Shown: positions 53,364-61,869 of the stretch, piece by piece
Layout: each line of letters opens with the position of its first letter
Position numbering within the stretch: the first letter of the stretch is position 1
From: Paenibacillus eucommiae
Lineage (GTDB): Bacteria > Bacillota > Bacilli > Paenibacillales > NBRC-103111
NCBI RefSeq assembly: GCF_017874215.1
Contig: NZ_JAGGLB010000024.1
Coordinates: 111,305 to 175,304, forward strand
DNA length: 64,000 bases
Reading direction: 5' to 3'
Position numbers and translations under genes: made by a program
Notes under the pieces: generated by a model
Told to the model about the DNA's origin: nothing
What the model saw: the letters and a program-made list of their open reading frames with translations, nothing else
Databases searched by the model: none

Positions 53364-54002
53364 CTATCTAATGTGTGTCAAAACACCACCATCCATTTCG
53401 CAAACGGTATCGCATAGAACCTCTATATCCTCTGCATAATGGGATGACAAAATAATGGTAATCCCTTCTTGGTTTAGTGCCTTGAGCACCTCGCGGATTT
53501 CCAAAACTCCCTGCTTGTCCAATCCGTTCATCGGTTCATCAAGAATCAGCAGCTTCGGCTTTTCCATGATCGCTTGGGCAATGCCAAGCCGATGGCGCAT
53601 ACCTAACGAATATTTGCTCACATGCTTTTTGCTTTTGGGGTCAAGCCCGACACGCACCAGTGTATCACGGATTCCATCATCCGATATTTCGCGGCGGATG
53701 GAGGCCAACAGCTTCAGATTTTTGAAACCGCTGAGCGAGCCTATGAAGCCGGGATCTTCAATGATGATGCCAATTTCCTGTGCTACAGCAGACTTGACAG
53801 GTTGGCCGTCTACCAAAATGCTGCCAGAATTAAGCTTCATGAAACCGCAGATGCATTTGAAAAGCACGGTCTTCCCGGAGCCGTTCCGGCCAATGATCCC
53901 ATGAATCCGGCCAGTCTCAAATTTGACCGACACACGATTCAGCGCGGTCGTTTCCTTGAAACTTTTTACCGCGTCCGAAACCTCTACCCTATATGTTGCC
54001 AC
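53364..54002 (-). CDS. ABC transporter ATP-binding protein
   Basis: 212 aa from a GTG behind AAGGAGATATTAAT. Walker A GRNGSGKT, Q-loop region GIIIEDPGF, a signature-like YSLGMRHRLGIAQ (SLGMR instead of LSGGQ, as in lantibiotic-immunity and YtrB-like exporters), Walker B KLLILDEPMNGLD and the H-loop SSHYAED. It energises the two membrane proteins encoded directly upstream. The operon also makes a secreted small protein and a lipoprotein, suggesting peptide export, self-immunity or envelope-stress response. Confidence 0.9.
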   Translation of the reverse strand: MATYRVEVSDAVKSFKETTALNRVSVKFETGRIHGIIGRNGSGKTVLFKCICGFMKLNSGSILVDGQPVKSAVAQEIGIIIEDPGFIGSLSGFKNLKLLASIRREISDDGIRDTLVRVGLDPKSKKHVSKYSLGMRHRLGIAQAIMEKPKLLILDEPMNGLDKQGVLEIREVLKALNQEGITIILSSHYAEDIEVLCDTVCEMDGGVLTHIR

Positions 54003-54003
54003 A

Positions 54004-54882
54004 TTAATATCTCCTTCCCTGTATATGCATATCTTTTTTGCAAAAGACAAACACAGAAATTATGCTTAACAGCAGTATCGCCCCTAACAGGCAACCCACC
54101 GCATAGACCGGCGAGGGCATCGAACCCGTACCGCCCCAATCCAAATAAGACATACTGCTCCAATTGAGCGGCGATACGTAATAAATCACGTTACCAAAGG
54201 CGAGCTTTCCGACGAAGATGGAAAAGTACGCGATGACAGTGAATACCCCAGCCGCTACCAGTCCGCTCATTCTCCCGATCACAATATTGAAGCAGAAGAT
54301 AAGAACTCCGATGAATATAGTTACAAGCCAAAACAACCCGAAGCTAATCAGCGTGGCTTGGATGGCTGAAAATAAGGTCATAACCGGACCGCCGATGACA
54401 GCCAAACTGGTAATGCCATACTTAGCCGGGCTGCCTGGGTTGAAAGCAATCGTCTTTAAAACAGCTCCCCAATCCATAGAGAACTGCACGTTCGGGATCA
54501 ACACAAGAATAGACATCAGCAAAAAAAATGTGGTGTAGACAAAGCCCGCCAATACGATATAGAGAAGCTGTCCCGTTACCCAGTTGCGCCGGCTCGTTCG
54601 AATAACCAGGAAGGGTGTGTGACTGTCCATGAACGGGGCATCGCAAAATAGCAACGCCGTAAGACATCCATAAATTGGAAACATGATAGGGGTGGTCAGT
54701 AAGTACGGAAATACCCATGGCGATACAGCAACACCTACAGTGGAAGCATAATCCGAAATCCAGGAAAAGACCCAGATCGAAAATGCAATAATGATTGCTG
54801 CAAGCGTATAAATACGGGGGGTTACAGGCCACTTACTGAAATTGACCCGAGCGCAAAGCCATATTGTTTTCAGATCAGTCAT
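54004..54882 (-). CDS. ABC transporter membrane protein (ABC-2 type)
   Basis: 292 aa with AAGGAGGTTGCAGA-ATG. About six membrane helices, with an aromatic-rich amphipathic stretch and an ending of the CKKDMHIQGR kind. Overlaps the preceding membrane gene by 8 bp and is followed by the ATPase with a single-base gap, so the three form one exporter complex. No substrate signature is visible. Confidence 0.8.
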   Translation of the reverse strand: MTDLKTIWLCARVNFSKWPVTPRIYTLAAIIIAFSIWVFSWISDYASTVGVAVSPWVFPYLLTTPIMFPIYGCLTALLFCDAPFMDSHTPFLVIRTSRRNWVTGQLLYIVLAGFVYTTFFLLMSILVLIPNVQFSMDWGAVLKTIAFNPGSPAKYGITSLAVIGGPVMTLFSAIQATLISFGLFWLVTIFIGVLIFCFNIVIGRMSGLVAAGVFTVIAYFSIFVGKLAFGNVIYYVSPLNWSSMSYLDWGGTGSMPSPVYAVGCLLGAILLLSIISVFVFCKKDMHIQGRRY

Positions 54883-55639
54883 TCTGCAACCTCCTTCGTA
54901 TTTGTCCCACTATGCCGTATCCCATCAGCAGGCACAATATCGTAACCGTCCCCAACTTGAACAGTATTGTTGCCTGTGGGGAACCTGCATGGTAAGTTCC
55001 TTCAATAATTGTGCCTAGATTCAGATAAAGCGGTAAATCCCAAAATCTGGTCAAGCGATAGAGTGCAAAATAAAGCACTGTAGGGGCTGCTAGTGCTGTG
55101 AATCTGTTAGGGATATACGTTGAAATCCACAGCGCCGCTACCGCAAACAAGGCAGAGGATAACGACAAATGTGCAGCAGAGTAGAGAAGGTATCGCACAG
55201 GCATACCTGCTTCCAACAAGGGGGCATACGCATCTCCTGTAGTGATTGTGGAAAAGAACGGTAGTTTGATCAGTAAAATAAGCGCATACAAAAGAATGCC
55301 AGCAAATGTTGTCAAAGTGCCAGAGAACGCACTCACCACCACCTTGCTCACCGCGTAATTGCGTACGCCTGAGCGCACGAGCCAAAAGCTGGCGGAACCC
55401 TCCTCCCATTCCGAGGCAAAGGTGGTCGCAAACGGAATCAGAGGTAAAATCCCTACAACCAAAATCATATTTCCGCCTCCGGTCGTCTTCACCACGGACA
55501 AAACATCGGATAGGGGGTTGATCATACCGAAAGAAGTCAGGAACAGCACCAATGTGACGCCGCAGACGCTGGCAAGAAAGCGCGTGGAGAGAATGGCCCG
55601 CTTAAAACTTATCACAAGAAGGGAAAATAACGTCTTCAT
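54875..55639 (-). CDS. ABC transporter membrane protein
   Basis: 254 aa with AGGTGATG ribosome site. Six membrane helices; FATTFASEWEEGSASFWLVR is typical of ABC-2 permeases of the lantibiotic-immunity (LanE/LanG) and bacteriocin-export kind. Forms a heteromeric channel with the following 292-aa protein. It starts 7 bp after the lipoprotein gene stop, indicating tight translational coupling. Confidence 0.8.
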   Translation of the reverse strand: MKTLFSLLVISFKRAILSTRFLASVCGVTLVLFLTSFGMINPLSDVLSVVKTTGGGNMILVVGILPLIPFATTFASEWEEGSASFWLVRSGVRNYAVSKVVVSAFSGTLTTFAGILLYALILLIKLPFFSTITTGDAYAPLLEAGMPVRYLLYSAAHLSLSSALFAVAALWISTYIPNRFTALAAPTVLYFALYRLTRFWDLPLYLNLGTIIEGTYHAGSPQATILFKLGTVTILCLLMGYGIVGQIRRRLQND

Positions 55640-55646
55640 TTGAACA

Positions 55647-56843
55647 TCACCTCATACCGGACAACTTTTCACCTGTTATGGCGTTTACGACATATTGACT
55701 ATAGTCGTCGTATGGAAACTCCGCTCCGCTTTCAGCATCTTTCCATTTATTAGGCTTGGCAATGCCAAAGACCCATGCGGGAATCAGTTCATTGGTGTCC
55801 TTCGCAGGAATGGACACATAAACTAGCTCCGCAGACGTAACCCTCGTCCCTTCATCCAGCAAAAGCTCCTTGTATTCGTCGAACACAACCTGCAATGCAT
55901 CAGCCACACCGATGAGCGGTTTTTCATCGCCACCCTTCGCAGCCTCAACATCATACAGACCGCTAGCGCGTATATCTGTTACACCATCCTTGGTGTACGT
56001 AACATCAATGATTGGAAACTTCATAAGGTTTCCATCGGCGCCAGTTGCTGTTCCTTTCCCCAATTCCCACGAAACGTTGATCACCGGGATGTTGTCTATG
56101 AGTTGTCGGAGGTGGAACAGGTAACCTTCATCGTCTTTCGACCAACTGAAATCTTCAGGATCTTCTTGATTACGGTTTTCCTCAATGTACAATGCATAGT
56201 GATTCCGTATGGTCTCCAAATCCATGGAGTACGTTTCTGCAACCTCAAGCTTCGGGAGGCCAATTGCATCGAATTGTTTCTCTATAGCCGCAAGTGCATC
56301 CGCATATTTAACAAAAGACAAATCCGCAAAGGATGCATAGTCACTTCGTGACAGGCTCCTCTGTAATTGCTCATTCACGCTCGGTGGCCCCACTTCGCCG
56401 GATATGACCGATGACAGATCCTCGTCTGGCTTTCCGTTTATATACACTCCGTAGTAAAGGCCCCCATTCACCTCATTTTCGACACCAAAGCTTTTTCCAC
56501 CATCAAGAACGGTGAGATATTCCGTCAGTGACTCGTCTCCGGTTTGGAACCACGGTCCCACTGCCTGCGGTTTTTTATCGATGATTTCTCTGCGCAGGAG
56601 CCCCTTTGCAACCATATCCGGGTCCAATTCCAGAAAGTCCGCTGTATAGGTCTTGGCTAAAGCTACAGATTTGACCTTGGCTGCATCAAACGAGATCGAA
56701 AGGTTTTTGGGCAACTTGACGTTTTGCAGATAGGTTACCAAGTCCCTGTTTCCGGATGGCTTTGTATCTGTCTGCGTCTCCTTGCAGGCAGATACGAACA
56801 TTAGAAGCGTTATGTTGAGCACCAGGATGAGAATTTTTCGCAT
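55647..56843 (-). CDS. Lipoprotein associated with the ABC exporter
   Basis: 398 aa. Signal with lipobox MFVSACKE (Cys near 20). The mature region is acidic, with ADALQVVFDEYKELLLDEGT and TSAELVYVSIPAKDTNELIP plus WVFG, a fold like the PepSY/YycI-type repeats of surface lipoproteins. Position between the secreted small protein and the membrane proteins suggests it binds the exported product or protects against it, by analogy with LanI-type immunity lipoproteins. No sequence match was established. Confidence 0.75.
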   Translation of the reverse strand: MRKILILVLNITLLMFVSACKETQTDTKPSGNRDLVTYLQNVKLPKNLSISFDAAKVKSVALAKTYTADFLELDPDMVAKGLLRREIIDKKPQAVGPWFQTGDESLTEYLTVLDGGKSFGVENEVNGGLYYGVYINGKPDEDLSSVISGEVGPPSVNEQLQRSLSRSDYASFADLSFVKYADALAAIEKQFDAIGLPKLEVAETYSMDLETIRNHYALYIEENRNQEDPEDFSWSKDDEGYLFHLRQLIDNIPVINVSWELGKGTATGADGNLMKFPIIDVTYTKDGVTDIRASGLYDVEAAKGGDEKPLIGVADALQVVFDEYKELLLDEGTRVTSAELVYVSIPAKDTNELIPAWVFGIAKPNKWKDAESGAEFPYDDYSQYVVNAITGEKLSGMR

Positions 56844-56882
56844 AATAGTTTTTAGATCTCCTTTCTAAACCGAGAATAGCAA

Positions 56883-56909
56883 AATGCAGGTGGCGAGTAC
56901 ACCTGCATT
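56883..56909 (-). promoter_or_regulatory. Attenuator-like hairpin after the secreted protein gene
   Basis: 10-bp stem AATGCAGGTG / CACCTGCATT with loop GCGAGTA, followed by TTGC on the minus strand. It lies between the small secreted protein and the lipoprotein gene and would make the small protein the most abundant product. Confidence 0.6.
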
Positions 56910-56946
56910 GGCATATTGACAATTAGCTGTCTGCTCTCTTTGAAGG

Positions 56947-57336
56947 TTATGGAGACCAGGTTCCGGCTATATTATAGTCCACAAAATCAAAATTTGACGG
57001 ATAGCCAGATAAGCATAAAGAAGTACCCATTCCACCGTAACCGGAATTATAGGTTAAACTCCGAGAACCCGATGTAGATATATCAGTAATAATGTTTGTT
57101 GCATTCGTTGAAGACCCTGGGGTTGGAGACAAGAAATAACTCGTCGGCGTTGCCGAAGTGCTTGGATTGACATATGCAGCGGCGAGAGTCGTTACCTTCT
57201 GGGTGGAAGTGGATTTTAAGCTGCCAACAAATGGAGGTGTAAAATGGAAGCTAAACGAAGCTGCAAATGCCGAAACTGACCCAAAAACAAGGCACAAGAC
57301 CGCAACAAAACTAATCATGCTAATACGCTTTTTCAT
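56947..57336 (-). CDS. Small secreted protein, candidate exported peptide of the ABC operon
   Basis: 129 aa behind ATGAGGAGGAAATTCATTT with a clean signal peptide (VAVLCLVFGSVSAFAAS, cleavage near residue 26). The mature part is Ser/Thr/Gly/Asn-rich with no Lys-rich helix, contains a single Cys (GMGTSLCLSG), and ends VDYNIAGTWSP, a C-terminus reminiscent of DUF2712 and lactococcin-972-like secreted proteins. First gene of the operon with lipoprotein and ABC exporter. Function as bacteriocin or signal is an inference. Confidence 0.7.
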   Translation of the reverse strand: MKKRISMISFVAVLCLVFGSVSAFAASFSFHFTPPFVGSLKSTSTQKVTTLAAAYVNPSTSATPTSYFLSPTPGSSTNATNIITDISTSGSRSLTYNSGYGGMGTSLCLSGYPSNFDFVDYNIAGTWSP

Positions 57337-57431
57337 AAATGAATTTCCTCCTCATTTGATTTCTAGTCATATTATTAATTAACCTGCCTTAGACTCGCAT
57401 TAAAACAAGTTAAATATGACGCATCAATTCA

Positions 57432-57443
57432 AGTTGTACAACT
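57432..57443. promoter_or_regulatory. Palindrome upstream of the secreted-protein operon
   Basis: Perfect 12-bp palindrome AGTTGTACAACT about 95 bp before the start of the 129-aa gene. Possible operator. Nothing else is recognisable between 57337 and 57718. Confidence 0.4.
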
Positions 57444-57718
57444 AAAAAGACTTGTGACAGTGAACAATAGTATTCTGTAAAGGTTTCATGCAGTCTATGC
57501 TTATTTTTGATAGATTTACTTATATAAACACTTTATACCAGATTTAGGTTACGAATTTTTCCAATTATTTTTTTGATAAAAAAACAGGTTCCTGAATCAA
57601 CAAAAAGCCGATCTGGAGAAACAGGTCGGCGAGCGAGTTGATATGGACGAGCTTTACATAATGCCAAATCTCCACAATCCCCACTCCAATTTTTTATGTA
57701 AAAACAAAAAGCCCCCTA

Positions 57719-57982
57719 TTGAACAAATATGAACGTAGAGTCAACGATGCACTCATCGACCCGCTAAAGATTGATAGCTTTGGCATGACATCCGCCTACA
57801 CGGACAACTTCATAGAGGCGAGCCCGAGCGGCGTTCAAGTATTTCAAAATAATGAACAGTATGCTGCAGCTCTGGTTCCTGCATTCGAGGGACAGCGGCG
57901 AATCGGCAATCCGAAAGCAACGGTCAAGCAGCCGCGAAATGTTGCCTATTTTTTGTTCGAATATTTCAAAGTCAGCCTCTAA
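57719..57982 (+). CDS. Small unrecognised ORF
   Basis: 87 codons from a TTG without a clear ribosome site. The sequence (DALIDPLKIDSFGMTSAYTD, FEGQRRIGNPKATVKQPRNV) looks protein-like rather than random, ends in FLFEYFKVSL and is followed directly by a terminator hairpin. It may be the 3' end of a lost gene; I cannot name it. Confidence 0.35.
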   Translation: MNKYERRVNDALIDPLKIDSFGMTSAYTDNFIEASPSGVQVFQNNEQYAAALVPAFEGQRRIGNPKATVKQPRNVAYFLFEYFKVSL

Positions 57983-57987
57983 TAAAA

Positions 57988-58018
57988 AAAGCTGTTGTCA
58001 TATAGTGACAACAGCTTT
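57988..58018. terminator. Bidirectional terminator
   Basis: 13-bp stem AAAGCTGTTGTCA / TGACAACAGCTTT with TATAG loop; AAAAA on one side and TTT on the other. It also lies right after the methyltransferase stop on the minus strand. Confidence 0.8.
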
Positions 58019-58024
58019 CCTACA

Positions 58025-58786
58025 TTATTGCCTTCGTACGGCCTCAAAAGTAATAATTTGCCCCGCATTAGACGGTTGCTTCTCGTAAACATAATCAGAA
58101 TAGCATCTAATCTCAGAGAAACCTATATTTTGTAATATAAGTCTAAATTCCTCGATTCCATACCAACGCATTGCAAAACGCTGCAACTCGGTATGAATCA
58201 ACTTCCCTTGTCTCCACTTCTCATATTTTATATAGGATACAGTAAATTGATTGAGCCAATCCATTTCTATCGATTTGCTTTCCATCGTAATACCATCTCC
58301 GTTAGGTAGGGAAAAAGTTGATGTAGTAATCTCTCCCGTTTTCCAACCATTAGGTAATTCAAGGTCAACAATCAAGCGTCCACCTGGAACAAGATGATTA
58401 TAAAAACATTTCAAGGCTTCTAGAGAGTCTTCTCGCTTTTCTATCAAACAAAAGGAACCAGTAGGAATTATAATCGCCTCATAATTAAATGGCAATGAAA
58501 AATCCTGTAATTTACCTTCATATAAATTAGGCTTAAATCCTCTTTCTTCACAACGTTTACGGCAAGAATCCAACATTTCAGGAGAATAGTCAATTCCATC
58601 AACTTTATGTCCAGCCTCAAGAAGTGGTATGATAATGCGCCCTGAACCAACTGCGGCTTCAAGAATTCGTCCCTGACAAGTTTTTAACCGTTCTTGGTAA
58701 TATTCAATATCACCGTTTAAAGAATACCCCACAGGTTTTGTGAAATCATAGACTTCGGTACAAAGTGTACTGTAATAACTAAACAT
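58025..58786 (-). CDS. Class I SAM-dependent methyltransferase
   Basis: 253 aa. Motif I ILEAAVGSGRIIIPLLEAGH, motif II VDGIDYSPEMLDSC, post-motif YEAIIIPTGSFCLI, and LVPGGRLIVDLELP. This is the small-molecule methyltransferase layout (methyltransferase 25/31 family). Stand-alone gene in an accessory stretch; substrate unknown. Confidence 0.9.
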   Translation of the reverse strand: MFSYYSTLCTEVYDFTKPVGYSLNGDIEYYQERLKTCQGRILEAAVGSGRIIIPLLEAGHKVDGIDYSPEMLDSCRKRCEERGFKPNLYEGKLQDFSLPFNYEAIIIPTGSFCLIEKREDSLEALKCFYNHLVPGGRLIVDLELPNGWKTGEITTSTFSLPNGDGITMESKSIEMDWLNQFTVSYIKYEKWRQGKLIHTELQRFAMRWYGIEEFRLILQNIGFSEIRCYSDYVYEKQPSNAGQIITFEAVRRQ

Positions 58787-59014
58787 AAATGTTTTCCTCC
58801 GTTTTTTTATGTACGGAAGATAATATCTTACATTAACCGTTCCGTACCTCGAATTTTAAGAATGAATAAACAGAACTGACTATCATAGAAAATCACTCAC
58901 TTTCTTTAATATCTACAGACATTGTATAATGAATAGCTTAATTCAAGCAAGAATACTTTGCACTGTATATCCATTATCTTGTCACTTGTTGAGTAAGCCC
59001 TTATGCTATGTTGT

Positions 59015-59037
59015 GTTAAACTGCCCGTTAGCGTAAT
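59015..59037 (+). repeat. Direct repeat 'TGCCCGTTAGC', copy a
   Basis: GTTAAACTGCCCGTTAGCG plus TAAT. It overlaps the stop codon of the aminoglycoside phosphotransferase-like gene (minus-strand CGC TAA CGG). Confidence 0.7.
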
Positions 59038-59824
59038 GAATTAAGCTCCTTCGCTGCCAAGATATCTTGAAACAGTTTGACGGCATCCGCCTTGGTTTCT
59101 TCCCCTAAATCAAAATCATCTCTGATATACACGTTTCGAGCACACTCAATTAGATCCTGAATGTCCCTTTCTAAGCGGTAGTAGGTGAGCGCCTTCTCAT
59201 CAAACTCTGCGGTTCCGTACCCCTGAAAAAATGCATCGGCATGTGGAGGCCTTACAAAGATGAAATCGCGCTCTTTAGGAGCGAACATCACCTCGTCCCA
59301 ATCGATTACAAACACGTTCCCAGCCTGATCTCGGATCAAATTAGCTGGGTGCAGATCCGCGTGACATATTACATACGGGATTTTTCTCGATTGGAGCAAC
59401 CCTGCCAGCTCTTCCAATGAGGCCAACATCGTGTGTATCATCGACCTATGCTCTACCCAAGCAGCACGAAGTGTACGCTCCAAGTTGCTTCCGCCTTCAA
59501 AGAGTATATATTGATCCTCAAAGGTTCGTACCCATCGAACGTATTCCGTCGGATCAAAGGTCTCCAGTCCGTAGAAATGGGAGCCACGATGGAAGAAATC
59601 CCCTGGTCGTTGAGATAGTGAGGAACAAGATATTGTGGTTCGTATAGAGGTCTAGATGTGACTTTGACCAGATAGGAAGTTCCCTGCTCGCTAACCACAT
59701 AGTACACTGCAGCGCTGTAATCAAATCCAAGGGGAAGAAAATCAAGCGTGGAGGGTGTCAAATCGTACTGCTCCATTAGACAGGATCGAAGATGCTCCTC
59801 AGGAATCCTCGGTGAATTACGCAT
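59028..59824 (-). pseudogene. Broken aminoglycoside phosphotransferase (APH)-family gene
   Basis: Two overlapping frames together make one protein. The N-terminal part (59453-59824) has the kinase lobe start (EEHLRSCLMEQYDLTPSTLD, then SYLVKVTSRPLYEPQYLVPH). The C-terminal part (59028-59483 and a little upstream, from ILFEGGSNLERTL) has VICHADLHPANLIRD (catalytic loop HxDxxxxN) and VFVIDWDEV (metal Asp). The frame changes near 59515 and the link between lobes is shorter than usual, so a frameshift plus deletion is likely. The product would be inactive. Confidence 0.75.
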
Positions 59825-59866
59825 AGCTACATTTATCCCTTCCTGTATAGTTGAATATAATATATC

Positions 59867-59894
59867 GTTAAACTATCCTGCCCGTTAGCGTAAT
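59867..59894 (+). repeat. Direct repeat 'TGCCCGTTAGC', copy b
   Basis: GTTAAACTATCCTGCCCGTT followed by AGCGTAAT; 70 bp before copy c, the two enclosing a hairpin. Confidence 0.7.
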
Positions 59895-59897
59895 AAA

Positions 59898-59934
59898 AAC
59901 AAGGAGCAACTGCCGCGGCAAACTGCTCCTTGTT
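59898..59934. terminator. Terminator hairpin between repeats b and c
   Basis: AACAAGGAGCA / TGCTCCTTGTT stem around the TGCCGCGGCA palindrome; the minus strand continues TTTTATT. Serves the acetyltransferase gene. Confidence 0.75.
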
Positions 59935-59936
59935 TC

Positions 59937-59965
59937 GTTCAACTAACATTTCCCGTTAGCGCAAT
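59937..59965 (+). repeat. Direct repeat 'CCCGTTAGC', copy c
   Basis: GTTCAACTAACATTTCCCGT followed by TAGCGCAAT; diverged in the middle. It lies 43 bp after the acetyltransferase stop. Confidence 0.65.
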
Positions 59966-60008
59966 GACATGGTTTTTCTGCAATACGGTTCACGGTAATG
60001 TATCCAAT

Positions 60009-60545
60009 TTAATTATTGAATTTGAAAACTTTGTTGAATCCGACATCATGCAGTTCTTTATCTTCTTCGGTAAATTGACAACTTGTATACCGAGATAATG
60101 TTTTTCTCCAGAAGTTTATAGTGTTCAAATTATTGTCTGTAGGTGTAGTAAAGAGCATCCATTTTCCTCGATACAAATTGAAAATTTCTCTTACGGCGTA
60201 TTCAGCTATTCCCTTACCTCTAAATGGTCTTAGAATGAATAATTCGTTTATCATAAAATCGCAATTATCATATAAATATGGTGGCGATGTAACTAATACA
60301 AATCCTGCTGGTAATTCATCAACTGTTACTAGGAATGGAAACAGGACCCCCTCTTTTTCCCACCATATATCAAATACAGGTATTTGTTGTTCTAGTGTGT
60401 GAAATTTCTCATCGTCCTCAAAAACACCATATTTATTTGGAAGTACTTTCCGTATCCCCGCTAAATCGTGTAAATACAAAGGGTACAAATTATTGATAAT
60501 AAACTTGTTATTACGTTCACACAATTCAATTGATATATTACTCAT
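60009..60545 (-). CDS. GNAT family N-acetyltransferase
   Basis: 178 aa. FPFLVTVDELPAGFVLVTSP (beta4), FMINELFILRPFRGKGIAEY (motif A with the R/QxxGxG/A-type loop RPFRGKGIA for acetyl-CoA) and a C-terminal region WMLFTTPTDNNLNTINFWRK (motif B). Bounded by repeats c and d, as expected of a small movable unit. Substrate unknown. Confidence 0.88.
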   Translation of the reverse strand: MSNISIELCERNNKFIINNLYPLYLHDLAGIRKVLPNKYGVFEDDEKFHTLEQQIPVFDIWWEKEGVLFPFLVTVDELPAGFVLVTSPPYLYDNCDFMINELFILRPFRGKGIAEYAVREIFNLYRGKWMLFTTPTDNNLNTINFWRKTLSRYTSCQFTEEDKELHDVGFNKVFKFNN

Positions 60546-60647
60546 GATATTTCCTCCCTAAGAATGCCCACCAAATCATTTCCATAATAAGGTGGAAATA
60601 GAGCTGAAACAAGGGACAAAATAATTGTATCTGTTTTGTATTGAGAT

Positions 60648-60674
60648 TCGAACTATCCTGCCCTTTAGTTGAAT
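60648..60674 (+). repeat. Direct repeat, diverged copy d
   Basis: TTCGAACTATCCTGCCCTTT followed by AGTTGAAT; shares AACTATCCTGCCC exactly with copy b. It lies 41 bp past the recombinase stop. Confidence 0.6.
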
Positions 60675-60714
60675 AGCGGCGGATTTCTAAAGGTGAATCC
60701 ACCGCTGTTCTGTG

Positions 60715-61428
60715 CTAAAAAAATTGCCGATAAAGTTCTCTCCGGCGCTCGCCGCCGAGCTGAGCATAGATTTGCGTGGTTGATGCTTTTTCATGCCCCA
60801 GCATACCTTGGATGAAATCCAGTGGTGCACCGTTATCAAGTAGTTGGCACGCATAGGTATGTCTAAAGCGATGAGGATATACATTTGCTTCGATTTCTCC
60901 CCGATCTGCAAGCCGTTTCAAAGACCATCTGATCGTAGGAATAGCCATTCGTTTAGTGGGATGTGTATCGGTTACGAATAAGGCTTTACAGGAGTCAGCA
61001 CGGCAATCCAGGTACTTCTTTAACCATACTTTGCACTCCGTCGTAAAGTAAACTTCTCTCTGCTTTGAGCCCCTGCCATTAACTATTGCAGAGCGATTTT
61101 CCCAGTTGAGATCCTCGATGTTTATCTTCTCCACTTCACCAACTCGGTAGCCGGTACAGTAGAGAAACTCAAGCAGCGCTCGTTCCCTTAGTGACTGACA
61201 AGAGATCTTTAAGTGAATAACATCTTCCTCGATCAAAAACTTAGGAATACGCTTATCCAATTTTGGTTCTCTTAATTTTAGAGAGGGATTTGAATTTAGA
61301 TACGTCTCTTCATAAGCGTAGCGAAAAAGGGAACGAACAAAACGAATTCGATGCCCTAGGCTGCTAAGCTTTAACCGATCTGCTTGTTTGGCCAAATACT
61401 CTTTCAGCATTGTTACAAGAATCGACAC
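60715..61428 (-). CDS. Tyrosine recombinase, N-terminally shortened
   Basis: 237 codons. The complete catalytic domain is visible: Arg in YCTGYRVGEVEKINIEDL, Lys in NGRGSKQREVYF, HRFRHTYACQLLD (HxxR), LGHEKASTTQIYAQL (His and nucleophile Tyr). The N-terminal core-binding domain is reduced to about 25 residues (MLKEYLAKQADRLKLSSLGH onward), so it is shorter than XerC/D or integron integrases. It starts within the end of a second, truncated copy of the same gene, which indicates unequal recombination. It may be active as a catalytic domain or inert. Confidence 0.75.
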   Translation of the reverse strand: MSILVTMLKEYLAKQADRLKLSSLGHRIRFVRSLFRYAYEETYLNSNPSLKLREPKLDKRIPKFLIEEDVIHLKISCQSLRERALLEFLYCTGYRVGEVEKINIEDLNWENRSAIVNGRGSKQREVYFTTECKVWLKKYLDCRADSCKALFVTDTHPTKRMAIPTIRWSLKRLADRGEIEANVYPHRFRHTYACQLLDNGAPLDFIQGMLGHEKASTTQIYAQLGGERRRELYRQFF

Positions 61429-61801
61429 GGCTAGCGAGATACTTCTTCAACCACACTTTACACTCGGTTGTAAAGTAAACCTCTCTCTGTTTTGAACCTT
61501 TGCCATTTACAATAGCGGAGCAGTTCTCCCAGTTCAGGTCTTCAATGTTTAACTTCTCCACCTCTCCAACCCGGCAGCCGGAACTGTAGAGAAACTCCAG
61601 AAGAACCCTTTCCCTCAGGGACTTGCAAGAGATTTTCAAGTGAATGACATCTTCCTCGATCAAAAACTTAGGAATACGCTTGTCCATTTTGGGTTCGCGT
61701 AACTTCAAAGAAGGATTTGAGGTTAAGTATGTTTCTTCATAGGCAAAGCGAAAAAGGGAACGAACAAAACGGATGCGATGTCCTAAACTGCTGGGTTTCA
61801 A
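61364..61801 (-). pseudogene. Truncated tandem copy of the tyrosine recombinase
   Basis: From DRLKPSSLGHRIRFVRSLFR to KYLASRVDSCN it is colinear and nearly identical to the downstream recombinase, including the catalytic Arg and Lys. After DSCN it fuses out of frame into the beginning of the downstream copy (61428 region) and loses HxxR, His and Tyr. Its own N-terminus is also missing. An inactive half-gene. Confidence 0.8.
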
Positions 61802-61869
61802 TCGATCGTGGAATAAGATGTAGCACCCGAAAAAGCAAAAACCTCGATCGGAGTTATACTTACAGCATG

